Assembly (NCBI RefSeq): GCF_009601015.1
Contig: NZ_WITJ01000002.1
Coordinates: forward strand, 62,001 to 126,000
Length of the DNA stretch: 64,000 nt
Direction of reading: 5' to 3'
From: Lactococcus hircilactis
GTDB taxonomy: Bacteria; Bacillota; Bacilli; Lactobacillales; Streptococcaceae
The notes under the pieces are model-generated. The model did no database searches. It was given only the letters and a program-made list of their open reading frames with translations, and was not told where the DNA came from. A program made the position numbers and the translations under genes. Below, piece by piece: positions 38,622-47,229 of this stretch; position 1 is the stretch's first letter; every line of letters begins with the position of its first letter.

Positions 38622-40409
38622 TTATTCTGATGTAATGATATAGACCATTTTCAAGATCCGTTGGGCATAACTTGGATGATTTTCATCCTGTGCAATCACC
38701 TCTTTTAACCCTGTCAAATCATCTGTGATAATCCCATCAACGCCATTAAACATCTGTTCTCTCATATCATCTTCTTCATTCACCGTCCATGCAAAGACTT
38801 TTTGATGATTCGCATGTGCTTGATCCACAAAATGACTATCAAGCGTCGTGGCTTCCATTGTGTAAGCCGACATTTTGGTTTGTGGAAAAAGAAGATTGAA
38901 CGGTAAAATAAAACTCACCGGAATTTTAGGATTAATTTTTTGCTCCTCAACTAGCGCAGGATAACTGAGTGAATGAATCATGTCTTGATCTTTTAATAAT
39001 CTGTTCCCGTATTTTCTACTGAAATTTTGAACCATATTTTTTGAATCTAAAGGAGAAGTTTTAATCTCAACCAATAATTTTTGATGTATTTTTTCAGCTG
39101 CAGATAAATAATCATCTAAACTCGGAATCAACGCTCTTTTTCCATTTTCAGATACTACAGTCTCTTTTAATTGCGCTAACGTTAGCTCTTGAGGGCGCTT
39201 GTTTATTCCAGCGAGATCCTTAAGTGTCGGATCATGAAAAACAACAAACTGATGATCTTTCGTTTCTTGAATATCAATTTCGACAGCATCAGGTTTCAAC
39301 TTTGCTGTTGCTTCTAGCGCTGGAATGGTATTTTGTACGCCATTTTCATCATTAACCCCACGATGAGAAATCGTTTTTGGGATGGTATCCAAAAAACCTT
39401 CTACATACGTCCAACTCACTAAAGCAAAAAGGATCAGAGCTGAACTCAAAAAAATCACTTTGTATTTTCTTCGACTCCGTGGTGATTTCCCAGTCATGTC
39501 AAACGATTTTAGATCATCCACCTGCGCCTCACGAATTAAGAAACTAAAAAGAATGACCATACTTAAGGTAGAAACAATCGAACTTCCAATCCAAATCACA
39601 TCCAATAAGAGTGTTGCACTGGCTAATGCAAAGGACGTCTGATCCATAAACCGCTGAATCAGATACCCAAAAAGAAAGAACATGCCCTGAAAAATAACGC
39701 TGAATAACCCAATCGTTCCAAAATATAGCGAAATTTTGATAAAATTTTTGACTCCTTTTGTGCGTGTCACACTTTCTTTGATGGCTTTTTTTAATGGAAG
39801 TCCTTTTAAAATCAAAAGTGGAAGCGTCAAAATCAAGCGCGAACTCATCCAAAATGTGATGGCGTAAAATAAGAGCAGCATCACGATATTTTGCCAGCTT
39901 TTTAAGAAAAATTCAAGAGTGAAAACAGGAAGTTTGATTTTGGAGAGCAAAGGTGTGCTAAAAACATAACGACCAAAAGGGAGAATCAAAAGAAAGTAAA
40001 AGAAGAAAAAGACTAACTGCTGTAAATTCAGACGCTGAATGGAAGCAAAAACCGCGCTGCATAATTTTTTAAATGTTAGCGTTCTTAATTGAATCAATCG
40101 AATGCCTTGGAACTGAATAATAAACTGAACCGCAACCAAAAAGATGAGCAGCATCAAAACCAAAAACAGTCCAATCACACCAAAAAAATGATGTTGAATC
40201 AAATCTCCTAAATTATTATACGACAGATAAGGAATACCGCTTAAGCGCATGATGATTCCTGATATCGCTTCTAAAAGTGGAATGATGACTAAAACAATCC
40301 CCATCGTCGTACCAACAAATAGAAAAAGATATTCAAACCAAAACTTTGAACATTCCTTAACAGATTTAAAAATGAACTCAAAGAGACGATAAAAATTTTT
40401 TCTTAACAT
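38622..40409 (-). CDS. Membrane-anchored glycerophosphodiester phosphodiesterase
   Basis: The product is 595 residues. The N-terminal part (about 1-340) has eight or so hydrophobic segments (GlpQ-associated membrane domain). The C-terminal GDPD barrel starts at SHRGVNDENG with the catalytic His/Arg pair and continues EIDIQETKDHQFVVFHDPTL, LVEIK and VFAWTVNEEDDM. It probably hydrolyses glycerophosphodiesters or lipoteichoic-acid-related polymers outside the membrane. GGGAGTGG precedes ATG 40409. Confidence 0.9.
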   Translation of the reverse strand: MLRKNFYRLFEFIFKSVKECSKFWFEYLFLFVGTTMGIVLVIIPLLEAISGIIMRLSGIPYLSYNNLGDLIQHHFFGVIGLFLVLMLLIFLVAVQFIIQFQGIRLIQLRTLTFKKLCSAVFASIQRLNLQQLVFFFFYFLLILPFGRYVFSTPLLSKIKLPVFTLEFFLKSWQNIVMLLLFYAITFWMSSRLILTLPLLILKGLPLKKAIKESVTRTKGVKNFIKISLYFGTIGLFSVIFQGMFFLFGYLIQRFMDQTSFALASATLLLDVIWIGSSIVSTLSMVILFSFLIREAQVDDLKSFDMTGKSPRSRRKYKVIFLSSALILFALVSWTYVEGFLDTIPKTISHRGVNDENGVQNTIPALEATAKLKPDAVEIDIQETKDHQFVVFHDPTLKDLAGINKRPQELTLAQLKETVVSENGKRALIPSLDDYLSAAEKIHQKLLVEIKTSPLDSKNMVQNFSRKYGNRLLKDQDMIHSLSYPALVEEQKINPKIPVSFILPFNLLFPQTKMSAYTMEATTLDSHFVDQAHANHQKVFAWTVNEEDDMREQMFNGVDGIITDDLTGLKEVIAQDENHPSYAQRILKMVYIITSE

Positions 40410-40750
40410 GACCCACTCCCTTCTTTTGAGTTTTTCATTTTGTTTTTACTTATTATCTCAAGAGGCAAGCGCAAATCGCTCAAAAAGAGGCAAGAAAGAA
40501 GGAATTTTGGTTTCTTGCAAGCAGGTTCAAAAATTTCGCTTTCTTGACACTTTTTATTTGCGCGCACTCTATTATATCAAATTAAAGCACTAAACTGTCA
40601 TTCAATTACTATTTTAGGGCAAAACAAGAAAATTTGAAAGCGTTTCTAACATTCTGACTATGAATTTTTAGTGATTTATACTATAATCAAAGTATCATAC
40701 ATTGCTTAAATTTTCTAAAGCAGAACTTTGAGCTTATTGGAGGGGATAAA
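40410..40750. other. 341-bp divergent intergenic region, no gene
   Basis: The region lies between gdpD-type gene (-) and hit (+). It contains a minus-strand TATAAT near 40575 for the GDPD gene, a plus-strand TATAAT (40682-40687) for hit, and a cre-like site. Only open frames without ribosome sites occur. Confidence 0.55.
40634..40649. promoter_or_regulatory. Possible CcpA cre site
   Basis: TTGAAAGCGTTTCTAA agrees well with the catabolite-responsive element (WTGNAANCGNWNNCWW-like). It lies about 40 bases upstream of the hit -10, so carbon catabolite control of hit is possible. Confidence 0.45.
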
Positions 40751-41155
40751 ATGGAAGATTGTATTTTTTGCAAAATTATTGCTGGAGAAATTCCGAGTAC
40801 AAAGGTTTATGAAGATGAGGATGTGGTCGCTTTTCTTGATATCACGCAAACAACAAAAGGACATACACTTCTTGTCCCTAAAAAACATGTTAGAAATCTT
40901 TTGGCTTCAAGTCCTGAGGAGGCTGCATTGCTTTTTTCAAAAGTCCCAGCACTTGCAAATATCATTGTAGAAAAAATGCACGCAAAAGGGATGAATATCT
41001 TGCAAAATAATGAATCCATTGCAGGGCAAACTGTTTTTCACACACATATTCATCTGATTCCACGTTATGGAGAAGCGGATGGATTTGTGGGAGAGTTCAC
41101 TGCACATGATTACGATTTAGCTGAGATTGCAAAACAAATCACAGAATCAAACTAA
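40751..41155 (+). CDS. hit: HIT family nucleotide-binding protein
   Basis: The product is a 134-residue histidine-triad protein. CIFCKIIAGEIPSTKVYED opens the domain, and QTVFHTHIHLIPR is the His-x-His-x-His catalytic motif near residue 98-105. The family hydrolyses purine nucleoside phosphoramidates. GGAGGGG precedes ATG 40751. In streptococci hit lies near the ecs operon but divergent, as here. The small gene 41166-41387 follows 10 bases later. Confidence 0.95.
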   Translation: MEDCIFCKIIAGEIPSTKVYEDEDVVAFLDITQTTKGHTLLVPKKHVRNLLASSPEEAALLFSKVPALANIIVEKMHAKGMNILQNNESIAGQTVFHTHIHLIPRYGEADGFVGEFTAHDYDLAEIAKQITESN

Positions 41156-41165
41156 AGGAGAAACC

Positions 41166-41387
41166 ATGACTGATTTTTTTAAAGAGATGAAAGTGCTTGT
41201 AACAGAGCTTTCAGAAAATATTGATGCCGTCAAAACGAATGTGAATCGTGTTCAAATAGAGGGTCGTGCAGCAGAAAAAACAGGCGTTGCTCTTCAAAAA
41301 AAAATTGAGGAATTTAAAATTTCAGCTCAACCTCGGATTGATAAAATAAACGAACTTCTCTCGGACATAAAAGAAAAAACGAATTGA
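41166..41387 (+). CDS. Small coiled-coil protein downstream of hit
   Basis: The product is a 73-residue charged helical protein (EMKVLVTELSENIDAVKTN, ending DKINELLSDIKEKTN). AAGGAG lies five bases before ATG 41166, just after the hit stop, so it is co-transcribed. I recognise no domain. The terminator at 41373-41408 closes the operon. Confidence 0.75.
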   Translation: MTDFFKEMKVLVTELSENIDAVKTNVNRVQIEGRAAEKTGVALQKKIEEFKISAQPRIDKINELLSDIKEKTN

Positions 41388-41408
41388 TTGCTTCATCAAT
41401 CCGTTTTT
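41373..41408. terminator. hit operon terminator
   Basis: AAACGAATTGATT-GCTTC-ATCAATCCGTTT with T-run. The stop codon of the small gene lies inside the 5' arm, and it is also usable by the convergent membrane gene. Confidence 0.8.
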
Positions 41409-41737
41409 TTATTGTGTTTGTAAAATTGTCTTCCCCAAAATATCCCAACACACTGTGCGATGATTATACTTAAGATGATCAAAATTAATTTTTCAACATC
41501 ATTTGGATTGATGTAAGTAAAGGTGTGATGTGAGTGATATAAAATCAGGACTACAAAAAACATGATGACGTCCATCGCAAAAATACGCCAATAGTGATTG
41601 TTTTTACTCTCTCGAAAACTAACATATAAAATCAAAAGGGCGATGAGCTGTAATCCTAATAAATTTAAATGGAGGATCTGAAAGAGATAGACCACTCCAA
41701 AAACGACCGTTGTAAATAACCAGATAAAAATAACCAT
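41396..41737 (-). CDS. Small polytopic membrane protein
   Basis: The product is 113 residues with about four hydrophobic segments (1-20, 27-43, 52-68, 84-101) and a basic tail (KHNKKTD). The family is unknown. It has no ribosome site: TGT-TAAAAT ends five bases before ATG 41737. The promoter and start codon lie within a 10-bp inverted repeat, which on the same strand could also be the terminator of the upstream permease. Confidence 0.6.
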   Translation of the reverse strand: MVIFIWLFTTVVFGVVYLFQILHLNLLGLQLIALLILYVSFRESKNNHYWRIFAMDVIMFFVVLILYHSHHTFTYINPNDVEKLILIILSIIIAQCVGIFWGRQFYKHNKKTD

Positions 41738-41771
41738 GTCTTATTTTAACACTTTAAGACATGGTAATCAA
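41734..41771 (-). promoter_or_regulatory. Leaderless promoter overlapping an inverted repeat
   Basis: TTGATT (41771-41766), 17 bases, then TGT-TAAAAT (-10 at 41748-41743) lies five bases before the ATG. CCATGTCTTA / TAAGACATGG arms (about 41734-41743 and 41755-41764) surround it. Confidence 0.6.
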
Positions 41772-41784
41772 TAGATACCTCATT

Positions 41785-43200
41785 TTATTTTTTTTCTGCG
41801 GTTTTCTTTTTACTGTGATTTGTTCCGTAAAGTGTATAAATGATGATGCCCAAAATGAACCAAAGTGAGGCATATAGTTTTGCTAAATCATCTAATTTTT
41901 CAAAGACAAAGACAGAACCAATTGCACCTAAAGCTGGTAAAATTGGATAAAAAGGCATCCGATAAGTTGCAACGGGAAGATCTTTTCCTTCACGTGGACG
42001 TAGTGCGAACATTCCTAAGGAGACGAAAATAAAGGCAATCAGTGTTCCTGCTGAAATCAACTGAGCAAGAAAAGCAAAAGGAAAGAATGCGCCAACGACA
42101 ACGGCAACAAGTGTAACGACAAGTAATCCGTTCGTTGGGAGACCGCGATGATCTAATTTTCCAAGAGCAGAAGGAAGCATTCCGTCACGTCCGAAGGCGT
42201 AAAGCAAACGTGATCCTGCAAGAATCATCCCAAGAAGAGCAACAAACATTCCCGCATCTGCGACGACTGATACGACAACGGAAAGTTGACGAAATCCTGC
42301 TTGTGCTAATGCCCAAGAAACTGGTGCAGCATTCCCTGCGTACTCTGCGTAAGGGTGCATTCCGACTAAGACCAATGTGACTGCTGAAAACAAGACAACC
42401 GCAATCACAAGAGAACCAAGTATCCCTACTGGCATGGTCCGTTTGGGATTTTTTGCTTCGGCCGCATTGGCTGCAATCGAGTCAAATCCAATGTAGGCAA
42501 GAAAAATCATGGATACTCCTGAGAGAATTCCTGAAAATCCGCCAAATCCTGTTTTAGGATTATGTGCTGGGATGAATGGGACATAGTTTTGTCCTTTCAC
42601 AACGGTCAATCCTACAATAATAAACGTTAAAATGGCAACTACTTTTAAGACAACAAGGACTTGTCCAACTTTTCCTGCGTCAGATGCTCCGCGCCAAACA
42701 ACGAGCGATGAAACAACAATGACTAATAATGAAATCAAATCAACGACGCCACCTTTTGTTCCCATTGGATTTGCAAGTGCGGATGGAAGTGTGATGTGAA
42801 GTTGGGCCAAAAGTGATTGGAAAGTGGCAGAAAATCCGGAGCCGACAAATGCAACGGCAATAAAATACTCTGCAAGTAATGCCCAGCCTGCAATCCACCC
42901 AAAACCTTCTCCAAATAAAACTGAAATCCAAGAATAGGCCGATCCAGCAAATGGCATGACTGTTGACATTTCAGCATATGCAAAAGCGACTAATCCCGCG
43001 ACAACAGCAGCGATGAGAAATGAAAAGACAACAGCAGGGCCAGCATAATCTGCAGCCACAACTCCAGGTAAGGTGAAGATGGATGTCGAGATGATTGTTC
43101 CAACACCAAGTGCCAAGAAGTCTCTCACTCCAAGGGTTTGTTTTAATTTTTTATCTTTTTGACTATATGTCTCAAAACTTGCTTTTTTTGTAAAGCTCAT
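41785..43200 (-). CDS. APC-family amino acid permease (CAT/YfnA type)
   Basis: The product is a 471-residue transporter with about twelve membrane segments. Substrate-loop motifs are GVGTIISTSIFTLPGVVAAD near helix 1 and GFDSIAANAAEAKNPKRTMP near helix 6-7, typical of the cationic-amino-acid-transporter subgroup. GGAGG lies seven bases before ATG 43200. It is 23 bases downstream of the isoleucine 2-epimerase-like gene, so it likely imports or exports the substrate or product of that enzyme. Specificity is not readable from sequence. Confidence 0.85.
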   Translation of the reverse strand: MSFTKKASFETYSQKDKKLKQTLGVRDFLALGVGTIISTSIFTLPGVVAADYAGPAVVFSFLIAAVVAGLVAFAYAEMSTVMPFAGSAYSWISVLFGEGFGWIAGWALLAEYFIAVAFVGSGFSATFQSLLAQLHITLPSALANPMGTKGGVVDLISLLVIVVSSLVVWRGASDAGKVGQVLVVLKVVAILTFIIVGLTVVKGQNYVPFIPAHNPKTGFGGFSGILSGVSMIFLAYIGFDSIAANAAEAKNPKRTMPVGILGSLVIAVVLFSAVTLVLVGMHPYAEYAGNAAPVSWALAQAGFRQLSVVVSVVADAGMFVALLGMILAGSRLLYAFGRDGMLPSALGKLDHRGLPTNGLLVVTLVAVVVGAFFPFAFLAQLISAGTLIAFIFVSLGMFALRPREGKDLPVATYRMPFYPILPALGAIGSVFVFEKLDDLAKLYASLWFILGIIIYTLYGTNHSKKKTAEKK

Positions 43201-43223
43201 TTCATTTCCTCCGTTTTCTTTTC

Positions 43224-44558
43224 TTACCAGCCGATTTTTTGGTGATCTTTTGGTAACGTGATTTCATTGTTCTGATAGGCTTCAAAAGCTTGTTCTACTT
43301 TTGATAAACCTGTGTTGAGCTGCTCGTCAGTAATGACAAGCGGGGGTTGAAAGCGCAAAATATTTCCGCGCAAACTGATCATAATGACGCCCAATTTGAA
43401 TAGCTCAGCGATAATTTTTGTTGTGGCTGCAACATCTGGTGTTTTGTCAGCACTGACAATATCAATGCCACCATCAAGGCCATACATTCTGACGTCACCC
43501 ACAAAATCATACGTTTTTTGCATGCGCTCAAAAAAGCGTGCGGCGATTTTTCCGAGTCGTTCAGAGCGCTCAACGAGCTTTTCTTCTTCAATAACATCAA
43601 GTGTTGCATGTGCTGCTGCTGCACAAACGGGATTGCCTGCTGTCGTAAACACGTGTGCTGGCGCATCCAAACTCTCCATAATCTCTGTGCGTCCAATCAG
43701 TGCTGAAAAGGGCATTCCTGAGGCTACTGATTTTCCAATACTCATCAAATCTGGTGCGATGTCAAAATGGTCAATGGCCCACATTTTTCCAGAACGTCCA
43801 AAGCCTTGATTGATTTCATCTACAGCAAAAACGATGCCATGAGTACGGGTAAAAGCGTAGAGTTTTTCCATGTAAGCTTTGGGGCAGGCTATAATTCCAC
43901 CATCCCCTTGGATGCCTTCAATAATAACGCCTGCGACTTCTTCTACTGGCAACCATGTTTCAAAAGGTTCCATGAACGCTTGCCACATGCGCGCAACAAA
44001 ATCTTCTTGACTTTCATTAGGAAGCATTTTATGTGAATCTGGAAAGGGCATTTTGACGACATTGGGTAAGAGAGGACCGATTTTTCTTGACATGTTTAGG
44101 CTGACATTGGATAAAGTAATCGAGCCGTAAGTTGAGCCGTGATAAGCCCCTGTAAAACAAATGATATAAGAACGTCCCGTATAACCACGAGAAAATTTGA
44201 TCATGGCATCATTGGCATCTGATCCTGAAATCCCGACAGCCACTTTTTTTGGAAAATCTCCTGGTGCTAGGGCGGCTAATCTTGTCAGCAATGAGGAATT
44301 GACGGGATTAGCGTAATATGCTGGTGTATAATGAATTAATTGCGTTGCTTGTTTTTGAATGGCTGCAACAACTTTTGGATGACAATGGCCCGTGTTCGCT
44401 GATGATGCACTCGCCAAAAAATCAATATATTCGCGCCCGTCAACATCATACAGCAATGCTCCTTTGCCGTGATCAATGACCATATCAAAATATTTAATCC
44501 GTGAACTTGACGGGAGACTTTCTGATTCTACTGCTAAAATTTCTTGACTTTTGTTCAT
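43224..44558 (-). CDS. Class III PLP enzyme, isoleucine 2-epimerase-like
   Basis: The product is 444 residues of the class III aminotransferase fold. The PLP Asp is in FAVDEINQGFGRSGKMW (Asp247) and the Schiff-base Lys in LMSIGKSVASGMP (Lys276). From memory, segments such as IDFLASASSANTGHCHPKVV, QLIHYTPAYYAN, GSDANDAMIKF, APAHVFTTAGNPVC and the C-terminal PKDHQKIGW closely resemble Lactobacillus isoleucine 2-epimerase, which racemises branched-chain amino acids, more than 4-aminobutyrate aminotransferase. ATG 44558 has AAAGGAG eight bases upstream. A palindrome variant with CA centre (43445-43458) is read as VSAD. Confidence 0.78.
   Translation of the reverse strand: MNKSQEILAVESESLPSSSRIKYFDMVIDHGKGALLYDVDGREYIDFLASASSANTGHCHPKVVAAIQKQATQLIHYTPAYYANPVNSSLLTRLAALAPGDFPKKVAVGISGSDANDAMIKFSRGYTGRSYIICFTGAYHGSTYGSITLSNVSLNMSRKIGPLLPNVVKMPFPDSHKMLPNESQEDFVARMWQAFMEPFETWLPVEEVAGVIIEGIQGDGGIIACPKAYMEKLYAFTRTHGIVFAVDEINQGFGRSGKMWAIDHFDIAPDLMSIGKSVASGMPFSALIGRTEIMESLDAPAHVFTTAGNPVCAAAAHATLDVIEEEKLVERSERLGKIAARFFERMQKTYDFVGDVRMYGLDGGIDIVSADKTPDVAATTKIIAELFKLGVIMISLRGNILRFQPPLVITDEQLNTGLSKVEQAFEAYQNNEITLPKDHQKIGW
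43445..43458. repeat. Iterated palindrome variant (CA centre)
   Basis: TGTCAG-CA-CTGACA inside the epimerase-like gene, read as VSAD. Confidence 0.8.
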
Positions 44559-44685
44559 GGCGGTACTCCTTTCATAAAATCTCATTTCTCTAGTTTAGTA
44601 TTTTTTTTTGAAATTGTCAAAACATTACTGCATATTATAGAGAATTTTTGAGATTTCATTCAACGTATCGCTTTTAGTTCATTTT

Positions 44686-44701
44686 CTGTCAGTACTGACA
44701 G
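44686..44701. repeat. Iterated palindrome copy between rplA and the epimerase gene
   Basis: Exact CTGTCAGTACTGACAG about 20 bases beyond the rplA terminator and about 130 bases upstream of the epimerase-like gene. Confidence 0.95.
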
Positions 44702-44717
44702 AAATAAATCGGTACAT

Positions 44718-44745
44718 TTTTTCGATAAAAAAAGAGCCTAAGCTC
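44718..44745 (-). terminator. rplA terminator
   Basis: GAAAAGAGCTTAGGCTCTTTTTTT on the minus strand, directly after the rplA stop. Confidence 0.85.
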
Positions 44746-44758
44746 TTTTCATTTTCAA

Positions 44759-45448
44759 TTAGAAGCTTGCTGAATCCACTTTAACACCAGGACCCATTGT
44801 TGTCGTTACTGACAAGTTTGTGATGTAAGTTCCTTTTGTTGCTGATGGTTTAGCAGAAACAATCACTGCATTCAACGCTTTGAAGTTTTCAACCAATTTT
44901 TCTGTTTCAAATGAAACTTTTCCGATTGGAACGAGAACATTTCCTGCTTTGTCGGCACGATAGTTCACTTTACCAGCTTTTGATTCTTCAACAGCTTTCG
45001 TCACGTCCATCGTCACTGTACCTGTCTTAGGATTTGGCATCAAGTTACGTGGTCCAAGGACACGTCCAAGACGACCTACGATTGCCATCATATCTGGTGT
45101 TGCGATTACAACATCAAAGTCAAGCCATCCGCCGTTGATTTTTGCAACGAATTCGTCAGCACCAACATAATCAGCACCAGCAGCAGTTGCTTCTTCAGCT
45201 TTTGCACCACGTGCAAAAACGAGAACGCGCGCTGTTTTACCTGTTCCGTTTGGCAAGACCATTGCACCACGGATTTGTTGATCAGATTTTTTAACGTCGA
45301 TGTTAAGGTTGTAAGCAACTTCAACTGTTGCATCAAATTTTGCGAATGAAGTTTCTTTAGCAAGTGCTACTGCTTCTTCAACGCTGTAAAGTTTCGTTGC
45401 GTCAACTTTTTCGTAAGCTGCACGCAAATTTTTGCTTTTTTTAGCCAT
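44759..45448 (-). CDS. rplA: 50S ribosomal protein L1
   Basis: This 229-residue protein is full length. The N-terminal [13 protein letters not shown], the central [15 protein letters not shown], and [21 protein letters not shown] are classic L1 segments. It binds 23S rRNA at the L1 stalk and represses its own operon by binding the rplK leader. AAGGAG precedes ATG 45448. The gap to rplK (198 bases) is unusually long and contains a palindrome copy. Confidence 0.98.
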   Translation of the reverse strand: MAKKSKNLRAAYEKVDATKLYSVEEAVALAKETSFAKFDATVEVAYNLNIDVKKSDQQIRGAMVLPNGTGKTARVLVFARGAKAEEATAAGADYVGADEFVAKINGGWLDFDVVIATPDMMAIVGRLGRVLGPRNLMPNPKTGTVTMDVTKAVEESKAGKVNYRADKAGNVLVPIGKVSFETEKLVENFKALNAVIVSAKPSATKGTYITNLSVTTTMGPGVKVDSASF

Positions 45449-45499
45449 TTCTATTTTTCTCCTTGTGGTAATATCGGTTTTCAGTCAGTAACTCACTCT

Positions 45500-45514
45500 T
45501 GTCAGTACTGACAG
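45500..45514. repeat. Iterated palindrome copy (rplK-rplA gap)
   Basis: TGTCAGTACTGACAG, inside the transcribed spacer of the L11-L1 operon. No T-run follows, so it would form an intercistronic hairpin. Confidence 0.95.
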
Positions 45515-45646
45515 CCTTCCACGCATTAATGGATTGCATGTGTGATTTTTTCTGAGCTGACATTTTGTCACCCTCGAAATTTTGCGAATACTAATAAGAA
45601 AATCTTAGAAAAATGTTCCTCAATCTTCTCATTTTGCGCCAAAATT

Positions 45647-46072
45647 TTAATCAGTAACAGTGAATCCCATAGATCTTGCAGTTCCTTCAATCATAGCCAT
45701 TGCTGTTTCAACTGATGATGCGTTTAAGTCTGGCATCTTAAGTTCAGCGATTTCTTTGACTTGTGCTTTTGTAACAGAAGCGACTTTCACAGTGTTCGGT
45801 GTTCCTGAACCCTTTTGAACGCCTGCTGCTTTTTTCAAAAGAATAGCTGCTGGAGGAGTTTTTGTGATGAATGTGAATGATTTGTCTTCATAAACTGAGA
45901 TCACAACTGGAATAATCATGCCTGCTTGATCAGCAGTACGTGCGTTGAATTCCTTTGTGAATCCCATAATGTTGACACCTGCTTGACCCAAAGCTGGACC
46001 AACTGGAGGAGCTGGTGTAGCTTTCCCTGCAGGAATTTGCAATTTAACGAGTTTTTCTACTTTTTTAGCCAC
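45647..46072 (-). CDS. rplK: 50S ribosomal protein L11
   Basis: This 141-residue protein has [20 protein letters not shown], the Pro-rich N-terminal domain for factor binding, and the C-terminal rRNA-binding domain ([19 protein letters not shown]). The start codon is GTG at 46072 with AAGGAG nine bases upstream. It is first gene of the L11-L1 operon with a strong promoter (TTGACA, 17 bases, TAAAAT) and an L1 autoregulatory leader. Confidence 0.98.
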   Translation of the reverse strand: MAKKVEKLVKLQIPAGKATPAPPVGPALGQAGVNIMGFTKEFNARTADQAGMIIPVVISVYEDKSFTFITKTPPAAILLKKAAGVQKGSGTPNTVKVASVTKAQVKEIAELKMPDLNASSVETAMAMIEGTARSMGFTVTD

Positions 46073-46100
46073 GTTAATGTTCTCCTTATATAGATTTTAC

Positions 46101-46136
46101 GTGATGTGGTATGTTGACTTCTTTGAAGTCTCCCAC
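46101..46136 (-). promoter_or_regulatory. L1-binding autoregulatory leader of rplKA
   Basis: The minus-strand RNA GUGGGAG-ACUUC-AAA-GAAGU-CAACAUA-CCAC-AUCAC folds into two helices (GUGG/CCAC and ACUUC/GAAGU) separated by an asymmetric loop. This resembles the conserved L1-binding mimic in Firmicutes L11 leaders. Confidence 0.75.
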
Positions 46137-46165
46137 GCCCAATACGCTTAAAAACGTACTTATCC

Positions 46166-46194
46166 ATTTTACAGTATTCGCACGTTTTTGTCAA
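46166..46194 (-). promoter_or_regulatory. rplK promoter
   Basis: TTGACA (46194-46189), a 17-base spacer and TAAAAT (46171-46166). This is the best consensus promoter in the window. Confidence 0.85.
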
Positions 46195-46248
46195 TCTTTT
46201 TTTCTTTTATCCCATCAAAACGATGCACGCACACTTTTAGGATTATTT

Positions 46249-47217
46249 TTAGCTTGATTTTAACAATGAAAAGCGCGCATCGCTTAAGTGAACCCTTTTT
46301 TCATCCAGATGCAAAAGCTCAATCGTAAAATCTTTTCTGACAATAATTGCAGGATTTTGTGTGTGATTTCCATTTCCATCAGCAAAAAATAGTCGCGTGG
46401 ACTCAACTTCTCCATCCACAGACCGCGGTGTCAAAACAGTCACACTAGCAATGTCATTTTCATGTGGATAACCCGTCCGACTATCTAAAATGTGGTGATA
46501 CCGTTTCCCCTCTACGTCTAAAAATCGCTCAGAAATTCCAGATGTCACAAAAGATTGTGCTGGAGTGAGGACTTGAAGAATCGATTGTGTGGTTTTTTGA
46601 AGTGGATTACGAATCCCCACGCGCCACAATCCATCGGCATGAATCGGAGCATTTCCCATGAGTAAAAGATTTCCTCCTAAATTAATGATACCAGACTCCA
46701 GTCCTTTTGCTTGCCAAAAAAGTTGAATTTTATCTGCGATAAATCCTTTTGCAATCGCACCTAAATCCAATTCCATTCCTTTTTTCTTCAAAAAGACGCT
46801 TAAATTTCTGTCATTAATGACAACATCCTGTGGATCAATCAAGGCTCTTTTTTTTGCGATGTCAGTACTGACAGGACGTTTAGCATCCGAAAATCCAATG
46901 TGCCATAATTTTACCACAGGTCCAATCAGTGCATTAAATCCATCTGCTTTCATACTTTCTGCAAGCGCACGCTGACATAACCGATACACCACCAAAGGAA
47001 CTTGAACGGGTTTGATTCCTGCCATCTGATTAATTTTCATCAGCTCTGAGTCTGCTCGATTGACTGTAAAAAGTGCTTCATAATCTAAAATTAACTGATA
47101 AGCTTCATCCAAAAAGCGCGTCTCTTTGACGCCAAACAAAGTCAAATCAATCCGCGTTCCCATCGCACGATACGTTTTTGAAACCTGATATCCAATCCCA
47201 TTTTCAATTTCTTGCAT
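46249..47217 (-). CDS. apbE: FAD:protein FMN transferase
   Basis: The product is 322 residues. ApbE covalently attaches FMN from FAD to Thr/Ser in a D-x-x-[ST]-G-[AS]-T motif of target proteins. Seen: AMGTRIDLTLFG near the start, LDLGAIAKGFIADK, INLGGNLLLMG, and HHILDSRTGYPHENDIASVTV with the metal-binding Asp. No lipobox or signal peptide is present, so it is cytosolic. It begins 13 bases after the FMN reductase gene, whose tail carries a target-like motif. An exact palindrome (46860-46873) encodes VSTD; another symmetric variant (TGTCATTAATGACA) is at 46809-46822. Confidence 0.93.
   Translation of the reverse strand: MQEIENGIGYQVSKTYRAMGTRIDLTLFGVKETRFLDEAYQLILDYEALFTVNRADSELMKINQMAGIKPVQVPLVVYRLCQRALAESMKADGFNALIGPVVKLWHIGFSDAKRPVSTDIAKKRALIDPQDVVINDRNLSVFLKKKGMELDLGAIAKGFIADKIQLFWQAKGLESGIINLGGNLLLMGNAPIHADGLWRVGIRNPLQKTTQSILQVLTPAQSFVTSGISERFLDVEGKRYHHILDSRTGYPHENDIASVTVLTPRSVDGEVESTRLFFADGNGNHTQNPAIIVRKDFTIELLHLDEKRVHLSDARFSLLKSS
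46860..46874. repeat. Iterated palindrome copy (inside apbE)
   Basis: TGTCAGTACTGACAG, read as VSTD. Confidence 0.95.
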
Positions 47218-47229
47218 CCCTACTCTTTT

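Noticed and set aside
40408-40593. 61-codon ORF upstream of hit
   Set aside because: No ribosome site or homology; it overlaps the gdpD-type start region on the other strand.
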